64,000 bases of DNA from positions 682,001-746,000 of the forward strand of contig NZ_CP022297.1 of assembly GCF_017310015.1 (NCBI RefSeq), in the 5' to 3' direction. Position numbers and translations under genes: made by a program. The stretch is from Marinobacterium iners (GTDB lineage: Bacteria > Pseudomonadota > Gammaproteobacteria > Pseudomonadales > Balneatricaceae). Shown piece after piece: positions 1 to 8,931 of this stretch (the first letter of the stretch is position 1; each line of letters begins with the position of its first letter). The notes below the pieces were generated by a model, which saw nothing but the letters and a program-made list of their open reading frames with translations, was not told where the DNA came from and did not search any database.

Positions 1-1
1 G

Positions 2-1132
2 GTCGCAGCACCCCTGAATCTGAAACTGAATTTGAGTACGCCGGTTCAGATACAGGAAGTTGAGTTGGAACTTGCGCGCGTCGGTACAACGGCCGAAACC
101 ATTAAACTCCGCGGCGCAAACGAGGCTTCCGGGCTTGCGGTTGAAATCAGAGGTGCTGACCTGCAGGGTAAGGTGTTACTGCCGCATGCGGATGAGCCAC
201 TGAAGATCCATCTTGAGCGGTTGCAGCTGAATGCACTGATGCAGGATGAAGTACCCGAGACCGAAGCCGCGGTGGAAAGGGACGATTTTTATCCACAGTT
301 GTTGGGGCGTACGCGCCTGCCTGCAGCCGATGTCAGGGTAGATTCACTCTGGTTGGGTGAAAAGGTACTGGGTGACTGGCGTTTCAGTCTGCGTCCGGAT
401 GAGCGAGGTACCCGCATATCTTCACTGGAGGCCTACCTGGATCAACTCATATTGCGAGGTGAGGCACATTGGAGCCAGCAGGCTGAACAGCAAACTGAGC
501 TGACGCTAAGGCTGGTGGGGGATGATATCGGCGCGCTGCTTGAGCGCTGGCACTATGGTCGTGTACTTGAAACAAGCCAGGTGGAATCATTGTTGCAGCT
601 CAACTGGAAAGGTGCACCCTGGGACGTAAAACTGGATCGCCTGAATGGCGAGCTGCAGTTCTCGACCCGAGAGGGGCGTCTGATAGAAACGGCTGAAAGC
701 ACCAATCTGCTGCGGGTTTTCGGGATACTGAACTTCAACTCACTGGCGCGTCGACTTCGACTCGATTTCAGCGATCTGTTGAAGAAAGGGGTCAGCTTTG
801 ATCGCCTGGATGGACATTACCGGCTACAGCAGGGGGTTGCTGCCACCGTTGAGCCTCTGGTCATGGCGGGTCCGTCTGCCAATATGAGTGTTCAGGGGCA
901 GGTGAATCTGGCCGAAGGTACTCTGGACAAGGAGGTCGAGGTGGCCTTGCCAATCAGCAGTAATGTGCCGTTGGCAGCAGTATTGCTTGGAGCGCCCCAA
1001 GTAGCCGGTGCTGTATTCGTGATCGACAAATTGATTGGCGATCGGCTGGAGCGCTTCTCGACACTGCGCTATCGACTCAGTGGTAGCTGGGAAAATCCGG
1101 AGCTCGAGCTATTGACTGGCTCCGGTGACTGA
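2..1132 (+). CDS. yhdP: YhdP family AsmA-like envelope protein, C-terminal part (partial)
   Basis: The reading frame is open from the first bases, so this is the 3' end of a longer gene; 376 residues are visible where YhdP proteins run to about 1,270. The tail of the fragment has the AsmA-like C-terminal character typical of the family: a segment 'STNLLRVFGILNFNSLARRL' near residue 235, followed by amphipathic beta-rich repeats. YhdP is an inner-membrane anchored, periplasm-spanning protein of the AsmA/TamB/YdbH group implicated in moving phospholipid to the outer membrane in enterobacteria (family knowledge). A TTG at base 32 lies in frame but is probably not a start. The gene is convergent with darP, only 5 bases away, and no terminator hairpin is obvious between them. 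Good confidence in the family, none about the missing N-terminus. Confidence 0.8.
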   Translation, partial: VAAPLNLKLNLSTPVQIQEVELELARVGTTAETIKLRGANEASGLAVEIRGADLQGKVLLPHADEPLKIHLERLQLNALMQDEVPETEAAVERDDFYPQLLGRTRLPAADVRVDSLWLGEKVLGDWRFSLRPDERGTRISSLEAYLDQLILRGEAHWSQQAEQQTELTLRLVGDDIGALLERWHYGRVLETSQVESLLQLNWKGAPWDVKLDRLNGELQFSTREGRLIETAESTNLLRVFGILNFNSLARRLRLDFSDLLKKGVSFDRLDGHYRLQQGVAATVEPLVMAGPSANMSVQGQVNLAEGTLDKEVEVALPISSNVPLAAVLLGAPQVAGAVFVIDKLIGDRLERFSTLRYRLSGSWENPELELLTGSGD

Positions 1133-1137
1133 GTCTG

Positions 1138-1656
1138 TCAGACTTCGTTTAGCTCGCGAATATACTTGAACAGTTTGCGTGCATTCACGGGAGGCTTCTC
1201 CAGCTGGCGTTCGCGCTTGGCATTGCGTACCAGCTGGCGCAAGTGTTGAATATCCGCTCCCGGGTGGGCGGCGATAAAACTTTGCAGTGTTTCGTTGTCT
1301 TCGCTGATCAAGCGTTCACGCCAGCGCTCCAGCTCATGAAACAGCTGGTTGTGGGCTGCCGTAGCGGAGTCGAAGCGGTCAACCACTTCGCGGATTGCGT
1401 CCGCATCCGCTGTACGCATCAGTTTGCCAATGAATTGCAGGTGGCGTCGCTTGGCGCCATTGGCCTTTATGCGACTGTATTCATCCAGTGCGGCACGCAG
1501 GCGGTCATCAATCGGCAGTTTCTCTCGCTGGTCCGGGCGCAGTTCAGTCATCCGCTGACCCAAATTCTGCAGCTCATCTGCATCACGCTTGAGCTGGGAC
1601 TTGCTTGGCGGCAGCTGTTCTTCGTCATCATGCTGCAGGTGGTCAAAATCGCTCAT
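1138..1656 (-). CDS. darP: DarP (YjgA) dual-action ribosomal maturation protein
   Basis: This is a DUF615/YjgA protein of about 172 residues, highly charged and helical, with the family's N-terminal 'PPSKSQLKRDADELQNLG' segment and central 'AKRRHLQFIGKLMR' stretch. DarP/YjgA binds pre-50S particles late in large-subunit assembly (known for E. coli). The start chosen is ATG at 1656 (MSDFDHL), with a GGA about 8 bases upstream. An alternative ATG at 1668 overlaps the mgtE stop codon (TGATG), which would couple translation to mgtE. It is the last gene of the leftward block. Confidence 0.88.
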   Translation of the reverse strand: MSDFDHLQHDDEEQLPPSKSQLKRDADELQNLGQRMTELRPDQREKLPIDDRLRAALDEYSRIKANGAKRRHLQFIGKLMRTADADAIREVVDRFDSATAAHNQLFHELERWRERLISEDNETLQSFIAAHPGADIQHLRQLVRNAKRERQLEKPPVNARKLFKYIRELNEV

Positions 1657-1667
1657 AACAGTTTCCA

Positions 1668-3017
1668 TCAGGCAAAAAACAGGGTCGCCAGTCCCAGAAA
1701 GGCGAAAAAGCCCACCACGTCAGTGATGGTTGTCAGCAGGACGCCTCCGGCCAGTGCAGGGTCTATACCCATTGATTTCAATATCGTTGGCAGCAGGGTG
1801 CCGGCCATGGCGCCGGCAATCAAGTTGATTACCAATGCCATGGCGATCACGATACCAACCGTCATGTCCTGAAACCAGAGTACAGCCACTACGGCAACGA
1901 CCAATGCCCAAAGCATCCCGTTCAACAGCCCTACCACCAGCTCTCGGTTGAACAGCCAGCCGATATTGGAGCGCTCGATATGCCCCAGGGCCTGACCGCG
2001 GATCACCAGTGTCAGTGTCTGGCTGCCGGCGATGCCCCCCATAGAGGCAACAATCGGCATCAGTACGGCCAGCGCGACCACCTTATCAATCGTGGCCTCA
2101 AAAAGACCGATGACCGCGGATGCCGCAAAGGCGGTTATCAGGTTGATACCAAGCCAGACTGCACGCCGGCGGGTAGTTTTCATGATCGGCGCAAAGGTAT
2201 CCTCGTCGTCATCAAGGCCGGCCATACTCATCAGTGAGTGATCAGCATCTTCGCGGATGACATCGACCACGTCATCAATGGTTATACGGCCCAGCAGGCG
2301 GCCCTCTTCATTGACTACCGGGGCCGAGATCAGGTCCAGTTGTTCGAACAGGCGGGCGACGCTTTCATCCGGCATGTCGGCCGGAATCGGCTCTACATCG
2401 GTTTGCATGATTTCACGCACCAGCACGCCGGGATCTGCCGTGAGCAAGCGGGTCAGTGGCAGTACACCAATGTAGGAGTCCTTGCGGCTCACAACGAACA
2501 GGGTGTCAGTCATTTCCGGGATGTCTTTGTGGCGGCGCAAATAGCGCAGTACCGTTTCCACATTGATGTCGGGTCTGATAGTCACTGTATCCGTGTTCAT
2601 CAGACCGCCGGCGGTATCCTCCGGGTACGCCAGTACTTCCTCGACCCGCTCACGATTCTGCTGGTCCATGATCTGCAGCAGCTCCTTCATGACCCGTTCG
2701 GGCAGCTGCTGCAGGATGTCAGCCATGTCGTCCGTTTCCAGCGACTCGGTAATGGCGAGTACTTCTGAAGCCTCCATGCGGCTCAGGATTTCGGTCTGGG
2801 CATCGTCCCCCAGGTACTGCAATACCTCACCTTCCAGCTCCTGGTTGAGCAGGTTCCACAGAATCTGGCGCTCGCGAGGAGGTGTCTTTTCCAGCAGGTG
2901 CGCCACTTCAACCGGCTTTAGCCCCTTGTTGAGCATGAACCTCAATTGCTGCAGTTCACCGACCTCAAGCGCGGCGCTCAATGCTTCCAGGTTGGATTTG
3001 GTTTCCTGCTGACTCAT
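1668..3017 (-). CDS. mgtE: MgtE magnesium transporter
   Basis: At 449 residues this is a full-length MgtE Mg2+ channel. An N-terminal alpha-superhelical MgtE_N domain (about 25-125) carries the 'LPERVMKELLQIMD' type repeats. Two CBS domains follow (about 130-255), with an acidic 'DDDEDTFAPIMKTTRRR' plug-helix region before the membrane part. The last 165 residues form about five transmembrane helices, including 'MPIVASMGGIAGSQTLTLVIRG', the conserved pore-lining region. In the family the cytoplasmic domains sense Mg2+ and close the pore. The stop overlaps the alternative darP start, and ptsO lies about 50 bases upstream. Confidence 0.95.
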   Translation of the reverse strand: MSQQETKSNLEALSAALEVGELQQLRFMLNKGLKPVEVAHLLEKTPPRERQILWNLLNQELEGEVLQYLGDDAQTEILSRMEASEVLAITESLETDDMADILQQLPERVMKELLQIMDQQNRERVEEVLAYPEDTAGGLMNTDTVTIRPDINVETVLRYLRRHKDIPEMTDTLFVVSRKDSYIGVLPLTRLLTADPGVLVREIMQTDVEPIPADMPDESVARLFEQLDLISAPVVNEEGRLLGRITIDDVVDVIREDADHSLMSMAGLDDDEDTFAPIMKTTRRRAVWLGINLITAFAASAVIGLFEATIDKVVALAVLMPIVASMGGIAGSQTLTLVIRGQALGHIERSNIGWLFNRELVVGLLNGMLWALVVAVVAVLWFQDMTVGIVIAMALVINLIAGAMAGTLLPTILKSMGIDPALAGGVLLTTITDVVGFFAFLGLATLFFA

Positions 3018-3070
3018 GGCGGATCTCGATCGGAGGTGGGCGCTTGTCCGGGGAAAGGGGGAGCGCGATC

Positions 3071-3340
3071 TTATTCGGGCTCGTCAAAGCGATTGTTGAT
3101 CAATGCGGTGATGGCATCAAGCGCCTCAGGAGCATCATCCCCTTCAGCGGCAAGCGCGATTTCGGTACCTTTGCTGGCGGCCAGCATCATCACGGACATG
3201 ATGCTCTTGCCATCCACTTCGCGGCCATCCTTGTTGATGCGGATGTTGGCATTGAACTGATTGGCCAGCGTGACCAGCTTGGCAGCGGCGCGGGCGTGCA
3301 GGCCCAGCTTGTTGATAATGGTCAGTCGCGTTTCAATCAT
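3071..3340 (-). CDS. ptsO: NPr, HPr-like phosphocarrier of the nitrogen PTS
   Basis: This 89-residue HPr-fold protein has the phosphorylatable histidine in 'LGLHARAAAK' (His15) and the conserved 'GKSIMSVMML' segment with Ser46. In the PTS-Ntr chain, phosphate passes EI-Ntr to NPr to EIIA-Ntr. Its linkage with rapZ, ptsN, hpf and rpoN identifies it as NPr rather than sugar-PTS HPr. Its start overlaps the rapZ stop by 8 bases, so translation is probably coupled. EI-Ntr (ptsP) is not in this window. Confidence 0.93.
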   Translation of the reverse strand: MIETRLTIINKLGLHARAAAKLVTLANQFNANIRINKDGREVDGKSIMSVMMLAASKGTEIALAAEGDDAPEALDAITALINNRFDEPE

Positions 3341-4217
3341 GGTGTGGTCCTGCGGCAGGCTGACTCAGTTCTCGGTGTAGCACCTGCACATTATCCATAT
3401 GCCTGCGGAAATAACCAGCCAGTTGCTCGGCAATATAGACCGAGCGGTGTTGGCCCCCGGTACAGCCAATACCGATTGTGATGTAGCTGCGATTATTGGC
3501 CTGGAACTGAGGCAGCCACTTGCTTACGAAGGCCTGTATGTCGTTCACCATCTCGCTGACTTCGGGCGACTGGCGCAGAAACTCGATCACCTCGGTGTCG
3601 AGGCCGGTATGACGGCGCAATTCAGGGACCCAGTAGGGATTGGGCAAGGCCCGTACATCGAAGGTGAAATCGGCATCGAGCGGTACACCATGCTTGAAGC
3701 CAAATGACTCAAATTGCAGTGACAGAACCTGTTCACTGCGCCCGGCAACACGCAGTTTGACTTCGTCACGCAGCTCATAAAGTGATAGCCGCGTAGTATC
3801 GATGCGCAGATCAGCGAGATTGGCGATGGGCTCGAGCAGGCTGCGTTCGGTTCGGATTGCTTGCTGCAGGCTCTGTTGTTTATCGGTGAGCGGGTGACGC
3901 CGCCGGGTTGCGTTATAGCGTCGCAGCAGAGTAGCTTCACCAGCATCAAGAAACAGGGTTTCGGTGCTCAGCTTGGACTGTTCACGCAGAGTGCGCATCA
4001 CACTGGGGAACTGTTTCAGGTTGCTCAGAAGGTTGCGAGCATCAATGCTGACGGCAATTTCTCGATTAGGGTTTTCCTCAGCCAGCATCAGTCGGATCAG
4101 CTCGGGCAGAAGCAGGGCCGGCAGGTTGTCGATGCAGTAGAAACCGACATCTTCCAGTGCCTGCAGGGCGGTGCTTTTGCCTGAGCCGGAGCGGCCGCTG
4201 ATGACGACCAGTCGCAT
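3333..4217 (-). CDS. rapZ: RapZ, RNase E adapter / nucleotide-binding protein
   Basis: A 294-residue RapZ (YhbJ/YvcJ) protein. The N-terminal P-loop is 'GRSGSGKS' (residues 8-15), and the C-terminal domain has the conserved 'GIGCTGGQHRSVYIAEQLA' signature, ending in a basic tail. In E. coli it binds small RNAs GlmY/GlmZ and directs RNase E cleavage to control glmS. The start chosen is ATG at 4217, one base after the ptsN stop. A longer frame extends upstream but lies inside ptsN. The length is slightly above the E. coli protein (284). Confidence 0.94.
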   Translation of the reverse strand: MRLVVISGRSGSGKSTALQALEDVGFYCIDNLPALLLPELIRLMLAEENPNREIAVSIDARNLLSNLKQFPSVMRTLREQSKLSTETLFLDAGEATLLRRYNATRRRHPLTDKQQSLQQAIRTERSLLEPIANLADLRIDTTRLSLYELRDEVKLRVAGRSEQVLSLQFESFGFKHGVPLDADFTFDVRALPNPYWVPELRRHTGLDTEVIEFLRQSPEVSEMVNDIQAFVSKWLPQFQANNRSYITIGIGCTGGQHRSVYIAEQLAGYFRRHMDNVQVLHRELSQPAAGPHHD

Positions 4218-4218
4218 G

Positions 4219-4680
4219 TCAGGCGCCTCTGCAGAGAGTTTGGACGCGATCCAGCAGGCTTGAGGAATCTTCGCAGCTGCGCAGTGATTCACGGGTGCTG
4301 GAGTCGTTGAACAGCTCTGCCAACCCTGCCAGTGTCTGCAGGTGCTCTTCAGCGCCGTCTTCGGGAACCAGCAGGAAGCAGATCAGGTCGACTGGACGGT
4401 TGTCGATGGCATCGAAGTCAATCGGGCTGGACAGCGTCATCAGTAATCCGATGGCTGTTGTAACACCTGGAATTCTGCAATGAGGAATGGCAACGCCTTC
4501 ACCGATACCGGTGCTGCCAAGGCGTTCTCGGTTGATCAGGCCGCTGAAGATATCTTCAGCGGCCATGCCGTCCAGCTGCTCGGCGATAGTCTGGCTGGCG
4601 AGCTCAAGCGCTCGCTTTTTGCTGACCACATCGACGTGGCAGAGTGTACGGGATGAGGTCAGCAGTTCTGATAGTTGCAT
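4219..4680 (-). CDS. ptsN: EIIA-Ntr, nitrogen PTS regulatory protein
   Basis: This 153-residue PTS EIIA type-2 domain carries the phosphorylatable histidine in 'GVAIPHCRI' (His67). EIIA-Ntr is the terminal phosphoryl acceptor of PTS-Ntr and controls K+ transport, metabolic and stress targets by protein contact rather than by sugar uptake. It sits between hpf and rapZ, the usual place in the rpoN operon. Confidence 0.94.
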   Translation of the reverse strand: MQLSELLTSSRTLCHVDVVSKKRALELASQTIAEQLDGMAAEDIFSGLINRERLGSTGIGEGVAIPHCRIPGVTTAIGLLMTLSSPIDFDAIDNRPVDLICFLLVPEDGAEEHLQTLAGLAELFNDSSTRESLRSCEDSSSLLDRVQTLCRGA

Positions 4681-4701
4681 GTCGTGACGTGCTGCTACCG
4701 G

Positions 4702-4992
4702 TTATTTGTGGGATTTGAGTTTTTCTTTGTGCTTGATGATCTGGCGGTCAAGCTTGTCCACCATGCCATCAATTGCAGCATACATGTCGTCATGCTCATG
4801 CGCTGCGAATACTTCACCTCCGGCCAGGTGGATATCGGCTTCGGCCTTCTGGCGCAGCTTCTCGACACTGAGGGTGACCTGTACATTGGTGATGTTATCG
4901 AAGTGGCGTTCCAGTCGGTCGAACTTGGTACGTACATATTCGTTCAGGGCGTCAGTCAGTTCGACGTGATGGCCAGTGATGTTGATCTGCAT
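4702..4992 (-). CDS. hpf: Ribosome hibernation promoting factor, short form
   Basis: A 96-residue HPF/YfiA-family protein starting MQINITGHHVELTDAL. The beta-alpha-beta-beta-beta-alpha S30AE fold is recognisable from 'GHHVELTDALNEYVRTKF' and 'DMYAAIDGMVDKLDRQIIKHK'. Short HPF binds the 30S decoding centre and helps form 100S dimers together with RMF in gammaproteobacteria. Start is ATG 4992 rather than six codons upstream, because the MQINI start is conserved and follows an AGGAG-like stretch in the rpoN-hpf gap. Confidence 0.93.
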   Translation of the reverse strand: MQINITGHHVELTDALNEYVRTKFDRLERHFDNITNVQVTLSVEKLRQKAEADIHLAGGEVFAAHEHDDMYAAIDGMVDKLDRQIIKHKEKLKSHK

Positions 4993-5043
4993 AGGTTTTC
5001 TCCTCGTCATAAAGCACGTTCTTCCGGCGTGCCTGTAGTCTCA

Positions 5044-6549
5044 TTAAACCAGACGCTTGCGCTCATTAGAAGGCGGAATGTTCATCGCTTCACGATATTT
5101 TGCCACTGTGCGTCTGGCTACGTTAAATCCTTGCTCTTTCAGCAGGTCGGCTATCTTGTTATCACTGAGTGGTTTTGCGGTATTCTCCGCGCTGATCAGC
5201 TTCTTGATCAAGGCACGAATGGCGGTAGAGGAGGCAGCGCCTCCGTCTGACGTGCTCACATGGCTGGAGAAAAAATACTTCAGCTCGAAGATGCCTCGGG
5301 GCGTATGCATGTATTTCTGGGTAGTGACACGGGAAATGGTTGATTCGTGCATCTCTACGGCTTCAGCGATGTCATGCAGAACCATCGGCTTCATACCCTC
5401 TTCACCTTCCTCGAAAAAATCGATCTGGCGGGCCACGATCTCGGTGGCGACCTTGAGCAGGGTTTCGTTGCGACTCAGCAGGCTCTTCAGAAACCAGCGC
5501 GCTTCCTGTAGATGGTTTTTCAGATAGGTGTTGTCAGCGCTGTTGTCGGCCCGTCTTATAAGATCAGCATAGTCGGTATTGATACGCAGCTTGGGGGATG
5601 CCTCTGAGTTCAGGCTTACATTCCACTGCCCCTGCACCTTGCGCACCACAACATCGGGTATAACGTACTCTGACTGTTCACTGCTGATGCTGGTGCCCGG
5701 TTTTGGATTAAGCGACTGGATCAGACTGATGATCTGTTGCAGGGCCTCTTCCTTCAGGCGCATGCGGCGCATCAAGGTACGATAGTCATGATTGCCGAGC
5801 AGACCCAGGTGATCGCGTACCAGGCGTAATGCCTCTTTCAGCATCGGAGTATTTTCAGGCAGCTGGCGCAGCTGTATCTGCAGACATTCGCTCAGGTCTC
5901 GTGCACAGACACCGGGCGGGTCAAACTGTTGCAGGCGGTGCAGTACCGTTTCAATCTCTTCAGGCTCGGCATCTGCAAACAGCTGGGGTTCGCTCCGGGT
6001 GAAGTGTTCCAGAACTTCATCTACGTCCGTGCGTAGATAGCCATCCGGATCGACAGCATCGATAAGGGCCATGGCGACCATACGGTCAGGGTCACTCATG
6101 GGGGTCAGGTTGAGCTGCCACAGTAGGTGATCCTGAAGGCTGTCTTCGGCCGAATCGTTATCACCGGGTTCCCAGTCATCATCACGGGCAGGACCGGGTG
6201 TACTCTGGTGCTGGAAGGTATCATCCCAGTTGCTGTCGGTGGACAGTTCACGAGGGATTTCATCATTCCAGCGCTCTTCCAGTGCGTTTTCGTCCCAGCT
6301 GTCCTCGTCAGCGGTGTCGTTAGAGAGGCTGTCGGCAGAGGCGTCGTGACGATCATCACGGGCTTCAGTCTGGGTCTCTTCGGCGCTGTCCAGTTCCTCC
6401 TCGACTTCCAGCAGTGGGTTGCTCTCCAGGGCTTCCTGGATCTCCTGCTGCAGGTCCAGCGTTGACAGTTGCAGCAGACGTATTGCTTGTTGCAACTGGG
6501 GTGTCATCGTCAGATGCTGGCCGATCTTGAGTTGTAACGATTGCTTCAT
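5044..6549 (-). CDS. rpoN: RNA polymerase sigma-54 factor
   Basis: A 501-residue RpoN. Region I (residues 1-50) is the Gln/Leu-rich 'QHLTMTPQLQQAIRLLQLST' segment that contacts the bacterial enhancer-binding proteins. A very acidic region II spans roughly 55-145. The core-binding domain follows, then the helix-turn-helix 'MHESTISRVTTQKYM', and finally the RpoN box 'ARRTVAKYRE' (about 478-487) that recognises the -24 element. It directs transcription dependent on ATPase activators for nitrogen, motility and other functions. It lies downstream of lptB with a 51-base gap, the widely conserved order. Confidence 0.97.
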   Translation of the reverse strand: MKQSLQLKIGQHLTMTPQLQQAIRLLQLSTLDLQQEIQEALESNPLLEVEEELDSAEETQTEARDDRHDASADSLSNDTADEDSWDENALEERWNDEIPRELSTDSNWDDTFQHQSTPGPARDDDWEPGDNDSAEDSLQDHLLWQLNLTPMSDPDRMVAMALIDAVDPDGYLRTDVDEVLEHFTRSEPQLFADAEPEEIETVLHRLQQFDPPGVCARDLSECLQIQLRQLPENTPMLKEALRLVRDHLGLLGNHDYRTLMRRMRLKEEALQQIISLIQSLNPKPGTSISSEQSEYVIPDVVVRKVQGQWNVSLNSEASPKLRINTDYADLIRRADNSADNTYLKNHLQEARWFLKSLLSRNETLLKVATEIVARQIDFFEEGEEGMKPMVLHDIAEAVEMHESTISRVTTQKYMHTPRGIFELKYFFSSHVSTSDGGAASSTAIRALIKKLISAENTAKPLSDNKIADLLKEQGFNVARRTVAKYREAMNIPPSNERKRLV

Positions 6550-6600
6550 ATCAGAGCTGCCAGGTGGACGGAGTGGATGTACATGATTGACGACTCAGGA

Positions 6601-7326
6601 TCAAAGGGAAAACTGCTCGCCCAGATAGGCACGGCGAACCTGTTCGTTAGCCAGGATCTCGGCCGGTGTGCCCTGTGCGAGTATCCCCCCTTCACTTACG
6701 ATATATGCTCGTTCGCAGATGTCGAGTGTCTCGCGCACGTTATGATCGGTGATCAGAATGCCAATGCCGCGAGACTGTAGGTGGCGAATGGTTTGTTTGA
6801 TATCGCTGACCGAGATTGGATCAACGCCGGCAAAGGGTTCGTCCAGCAGGATAAAGTCAGGCTCGGTTGCCAAGGCCCGTGCGATTTCAACACGTCGACG
6901 CTCTCCGCCAGACAGGGCCATACCCAGACTATTGCGCAGGTGAGTAATGTGGAACTCTTCCAGCAGCTGCTCCAGCAATGCCTTACGATCAGAGGTGTTC
7001 AGCTCCTTGCGAGTTTCCAGAATGGCCATCAGGTTGTCATGTACGCTCAGCTTCCGAAACACCGAAGCTTCCTGAGGCAGATAGCCGATACCGCGGCGAG
7101 CGCGCTCATGCATGGGCAGGCGGGTAACGTCGTCCTGGTGCAGTCGGATTTGTCCCCGGTCGGCGTGGATAAGTCCCACAATCATATAAAAGCAGGTGGT
7201 CTTGCCGGCACCGTTGGGTCCCAGCAGACCAACGATCTGGCCCGTTTCCATCTGCAGAGATACATCCTGTACCACCTGGCGCCCCTTGTAGCTTTTGGCA
7301 AGGTGCAAGGCTTCCAGTGTCGCCAT
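6601..7326 (-). CDS. lptB: LptB, ATPase of the LPS export ABC transporter
   Basis: This 241-residue ABC ATPase has Walker A 'GPNGAGKT' (36-43), signature 'LSGGERRRVEIARAL', Walker B 'FILLDEPFAGVDP' and an H-loop 'LITDHNVRETL'. These features and its position after lptA identify LptB, which with LptFG extracts LPS from the inner membrane and pushes it along the LptC-LptA bridge. Its start codon overlaps the lptA stop (TGATG). lptF and lptG are not in this window. Confidence 0.96.
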   Translation of the reverse strand: MATLEALHLAKSYKGRQVVQDVSLQMETGQIVGLLGPNGAGKTTCFYMIVGLIHADRGQIRLHQDDVTRLPMHERARRGIGYLPQEASVFRKLSVHDNLMAILETRKELNTSDRKALLEQLLEEFHITHLRNSLGMALSGGERRRVEIARALATEPDFILLDEPFAGVDPISVSDIKQTIRHLQSRGIGILITDHNVRETLDICERAYIVSEGGILAQGTPAEILANEQVRRAYLGEQFSL

Positions 7327-7838
7327 CAGTTGGTCCCCGTCGGCTTGGGCTGAATCACCATTTTGACCCGTTCGCCGCCCTCGCGGTCGCTGCCGAAAGC
7401 GTTCACCACCGCACGCGCCATATTGTAAACGATCCGCTCTCCGGTGAAGGTATCCTTGGACTGATCGACGCGTGCATTTTCGGTGATGGTAACCTCTTGT
7501 TGCTTGACCCGGTACTCCATCCTTTCACCGTAGGCCTTGGTCAGGGGCTGATCGGCAGATGGCTGCTGCTGAAATCTGGCCGGCTTGCCGGTGGAGATAA
7601 TGCGGTCAATGCTGCCGTCAGCTGCACGGTGCAGTTCAACGCGCTCACCACGAATTTCCATGCTGCCCTGAATTATTTCCACATCGCCTGTGTATACGGT
7701 GATACCGGTACGCTCGTTCATGCTGGCGCGGTCAGCCGAGACGTTGATTGGCTGATTGCGATCCTCGGGCAGTGCCTGCACGCTGGCGGACAGGCTCAGC
7801 AGCAGGGTGGTCAGCAACACAGGGCGGTTAATTCGCAT
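7326..7838 (-). CDS. lptA: LptA, periplasmic LPS bridge protein
   Basis: This 170-residue OstA-like protein has an N-terminal signal peptide ending near 'SASVQALPEDRNQP'. The beta-jellyroll has the family motif 'INVSADRASMNERTGITVYTGDVEIIQGSM'-like region (about 30-60), where LPS precursor lipid is passed along stacked LptA units. It starts inside the 3' end of lptC (11-base overlap) and its stop overlaps lptB, so the three are surely translated as one operon. Confidence 0.93.
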   Translation of the reverse strand: MRINRPVLLTTLLLSLSASVQALPEDRNQPINVSADRASMNERTGITVYTGDVEIIQGSMEIRGERVELHRAADGSIDRIISTGKPARFQQQPSADQPLTKAYGERMEYRVKQQEVTITENARVDQSKDTFTGERIVYNMARAVVNAFGSDREGGERVKMVIQPKPTGTN

Positions 7839-8391
7839 GGTATGTACCTTTTACCTCGGACAGCAGTTCAACCCGCTGTTCGTCAAAAAAGACCTCCATG
7901 CCTTGGCTTTCCATATGGTCCAGGCCGCGTATTACCCTGACTGGCAGGTCTGTGTGGGCATAGTCGCGTGGAGGGTAGAGTGTCAGTCGCTCGGTCAGCA
8001 TCTCGCTGGCACTGCCTGAAGGCGGATTATCATGAAGCTGTACATCCCCTGCAAGTACTATGCGTTCCTGTGAGTCGGGCATACGGCCTTCCTGTGCTAA
8101 AATACGGAACTCACCACTCTGCTCGCGGGGTATTAGGGTGGTTGGGTTGTCCAGCAGCATCTCACCTGGCTCAGGGTAGTGGCGCATCAGAGGAGAGCTC
8201 AGTGCCTGTGCCATTTCGCCGCTTTGGTTCCAGCGCGTGATCTGGGCCTTGCGGACGAAAAAGTCGATCCGAGCGGCACCCTTGTCCAGTAAAGGCTCGT
8301 CGTTCAGCCGGGTAGAGGCAAACCCCCACCAGAGCAGGGGCACCAGCAGCAGGATCAAGGCGATGGAGAGTCTCAGTCGACTTTGCAGCAT
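7828..8391 (-). CDS. lptC: LptC, inner-membrane LPS export protein
   Basis: A 187-residue bitopic protein: an N-terminal membrane helix 'LSIALILLLVPLLWWGF' and a periplasmic OstA-like fold with 'PLMRHYPEPGEMLLDNPTTL', as in LptC. It sits between KdsC and LptA, links LptBFG to LptA, and starts directly after the kdsC stop with no gap. LptC sequences are poorly conserved, so the call rests on size, topology and position as well as residues. Confidence 0.92.
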   Translation of the reverse strand: MLQSRLRLSIALILLLVPLLWWGFASTRLNDEPLLDKGAARIDFFVRKAQITRWNQSGEMAQALSSPLMRHYPEPGEMLLDNPTTLIPREQSGEFRILAQEGRMPDSQERIVLAGDVQLHDNPPSGSASEMLTERLTLYPPRDYAHTDLPVRVIRGLDHMESQGMEVFFDEQRVELLSEVKGTYHAN

Positions 8392-8931
8392 TCAGCGGTA
8401 CTCGTCGTAGATGGCGCTGAGTTTGCCCTGTGCGGCCAGAATCAACTCGCAAAACTCCCTTGCGGCCCCCTTGCCTCCAGCGGCACTGCTGCACCAATCC
8501 GCCTCTTTGCGCACCAGTGGATGACCGTTGGGTACACAGGCGCCAAAGGCGCAGGCGCGAATGGCGGCAAGGTCGGGCAGGTCGTCTCCGATATAGGCGG
8601 TATCGGCGGCGTTGTGTCGACTGGTTTGCCACAGTTCATCCAGTGCGACCAGTTTGTCTTCTCGCCCCTGGCGAAGATAGGTGATGCCCAACGCTTCAGC
8701 TCGCTGCTCCACCTGGGGCGAACGGCGCCCCGTGATGATGGCCGTCTCGATGCCACAGCGATGCAGCAGCTTGATACCGAGGCCGTCGAGGGTGTGAAAG
8801 CTTTTGACTTCGCGGCCATCAGCCAGAAAGTTGAGGCGGCCATCTGTCAGTATGCCGTCGACATCGAACACTGCCAGACGGATATTACTCAGTGCCTCAC
8901 GCAATGAGGTGGGAAAATTGTCCAGATGCAT
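8392..8931 (-). CDS. kdsC: KdsC, KDO-8-phosphate phosphatase
   Basis: A 179-residue HAD phosphatase without a cap domain. The catalytic motif I is 'VFDVDGILTDG' (Asp nucleophile and general acid), motif II is 'IITGR', and the 'YIGDDLPDLAAI' motif binds Mg2+. It releases phosphate from KDO-8-P in lipopolysaccharide core synthesis. The start overlaps the kdsD stop, consistent with coupled synthesis of the two KDO enzymes. Confidence 0.95.
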   Translation of the reverse strand: MHLDNFPTSLREALSNIRLAVFDVDGILTDGRLNFLADGREVKSFHTLDGLGIKLLHRCGIETAIITGRRSPQVEQRAEALGITYLRQGREDKLVALDELWQTSRHNAADTAYIGDDLPDLAAIRACAFGACVPNGHPLVRKEADWCSSAAGGKGAAREFCELILAAQGKLSAIYDEYR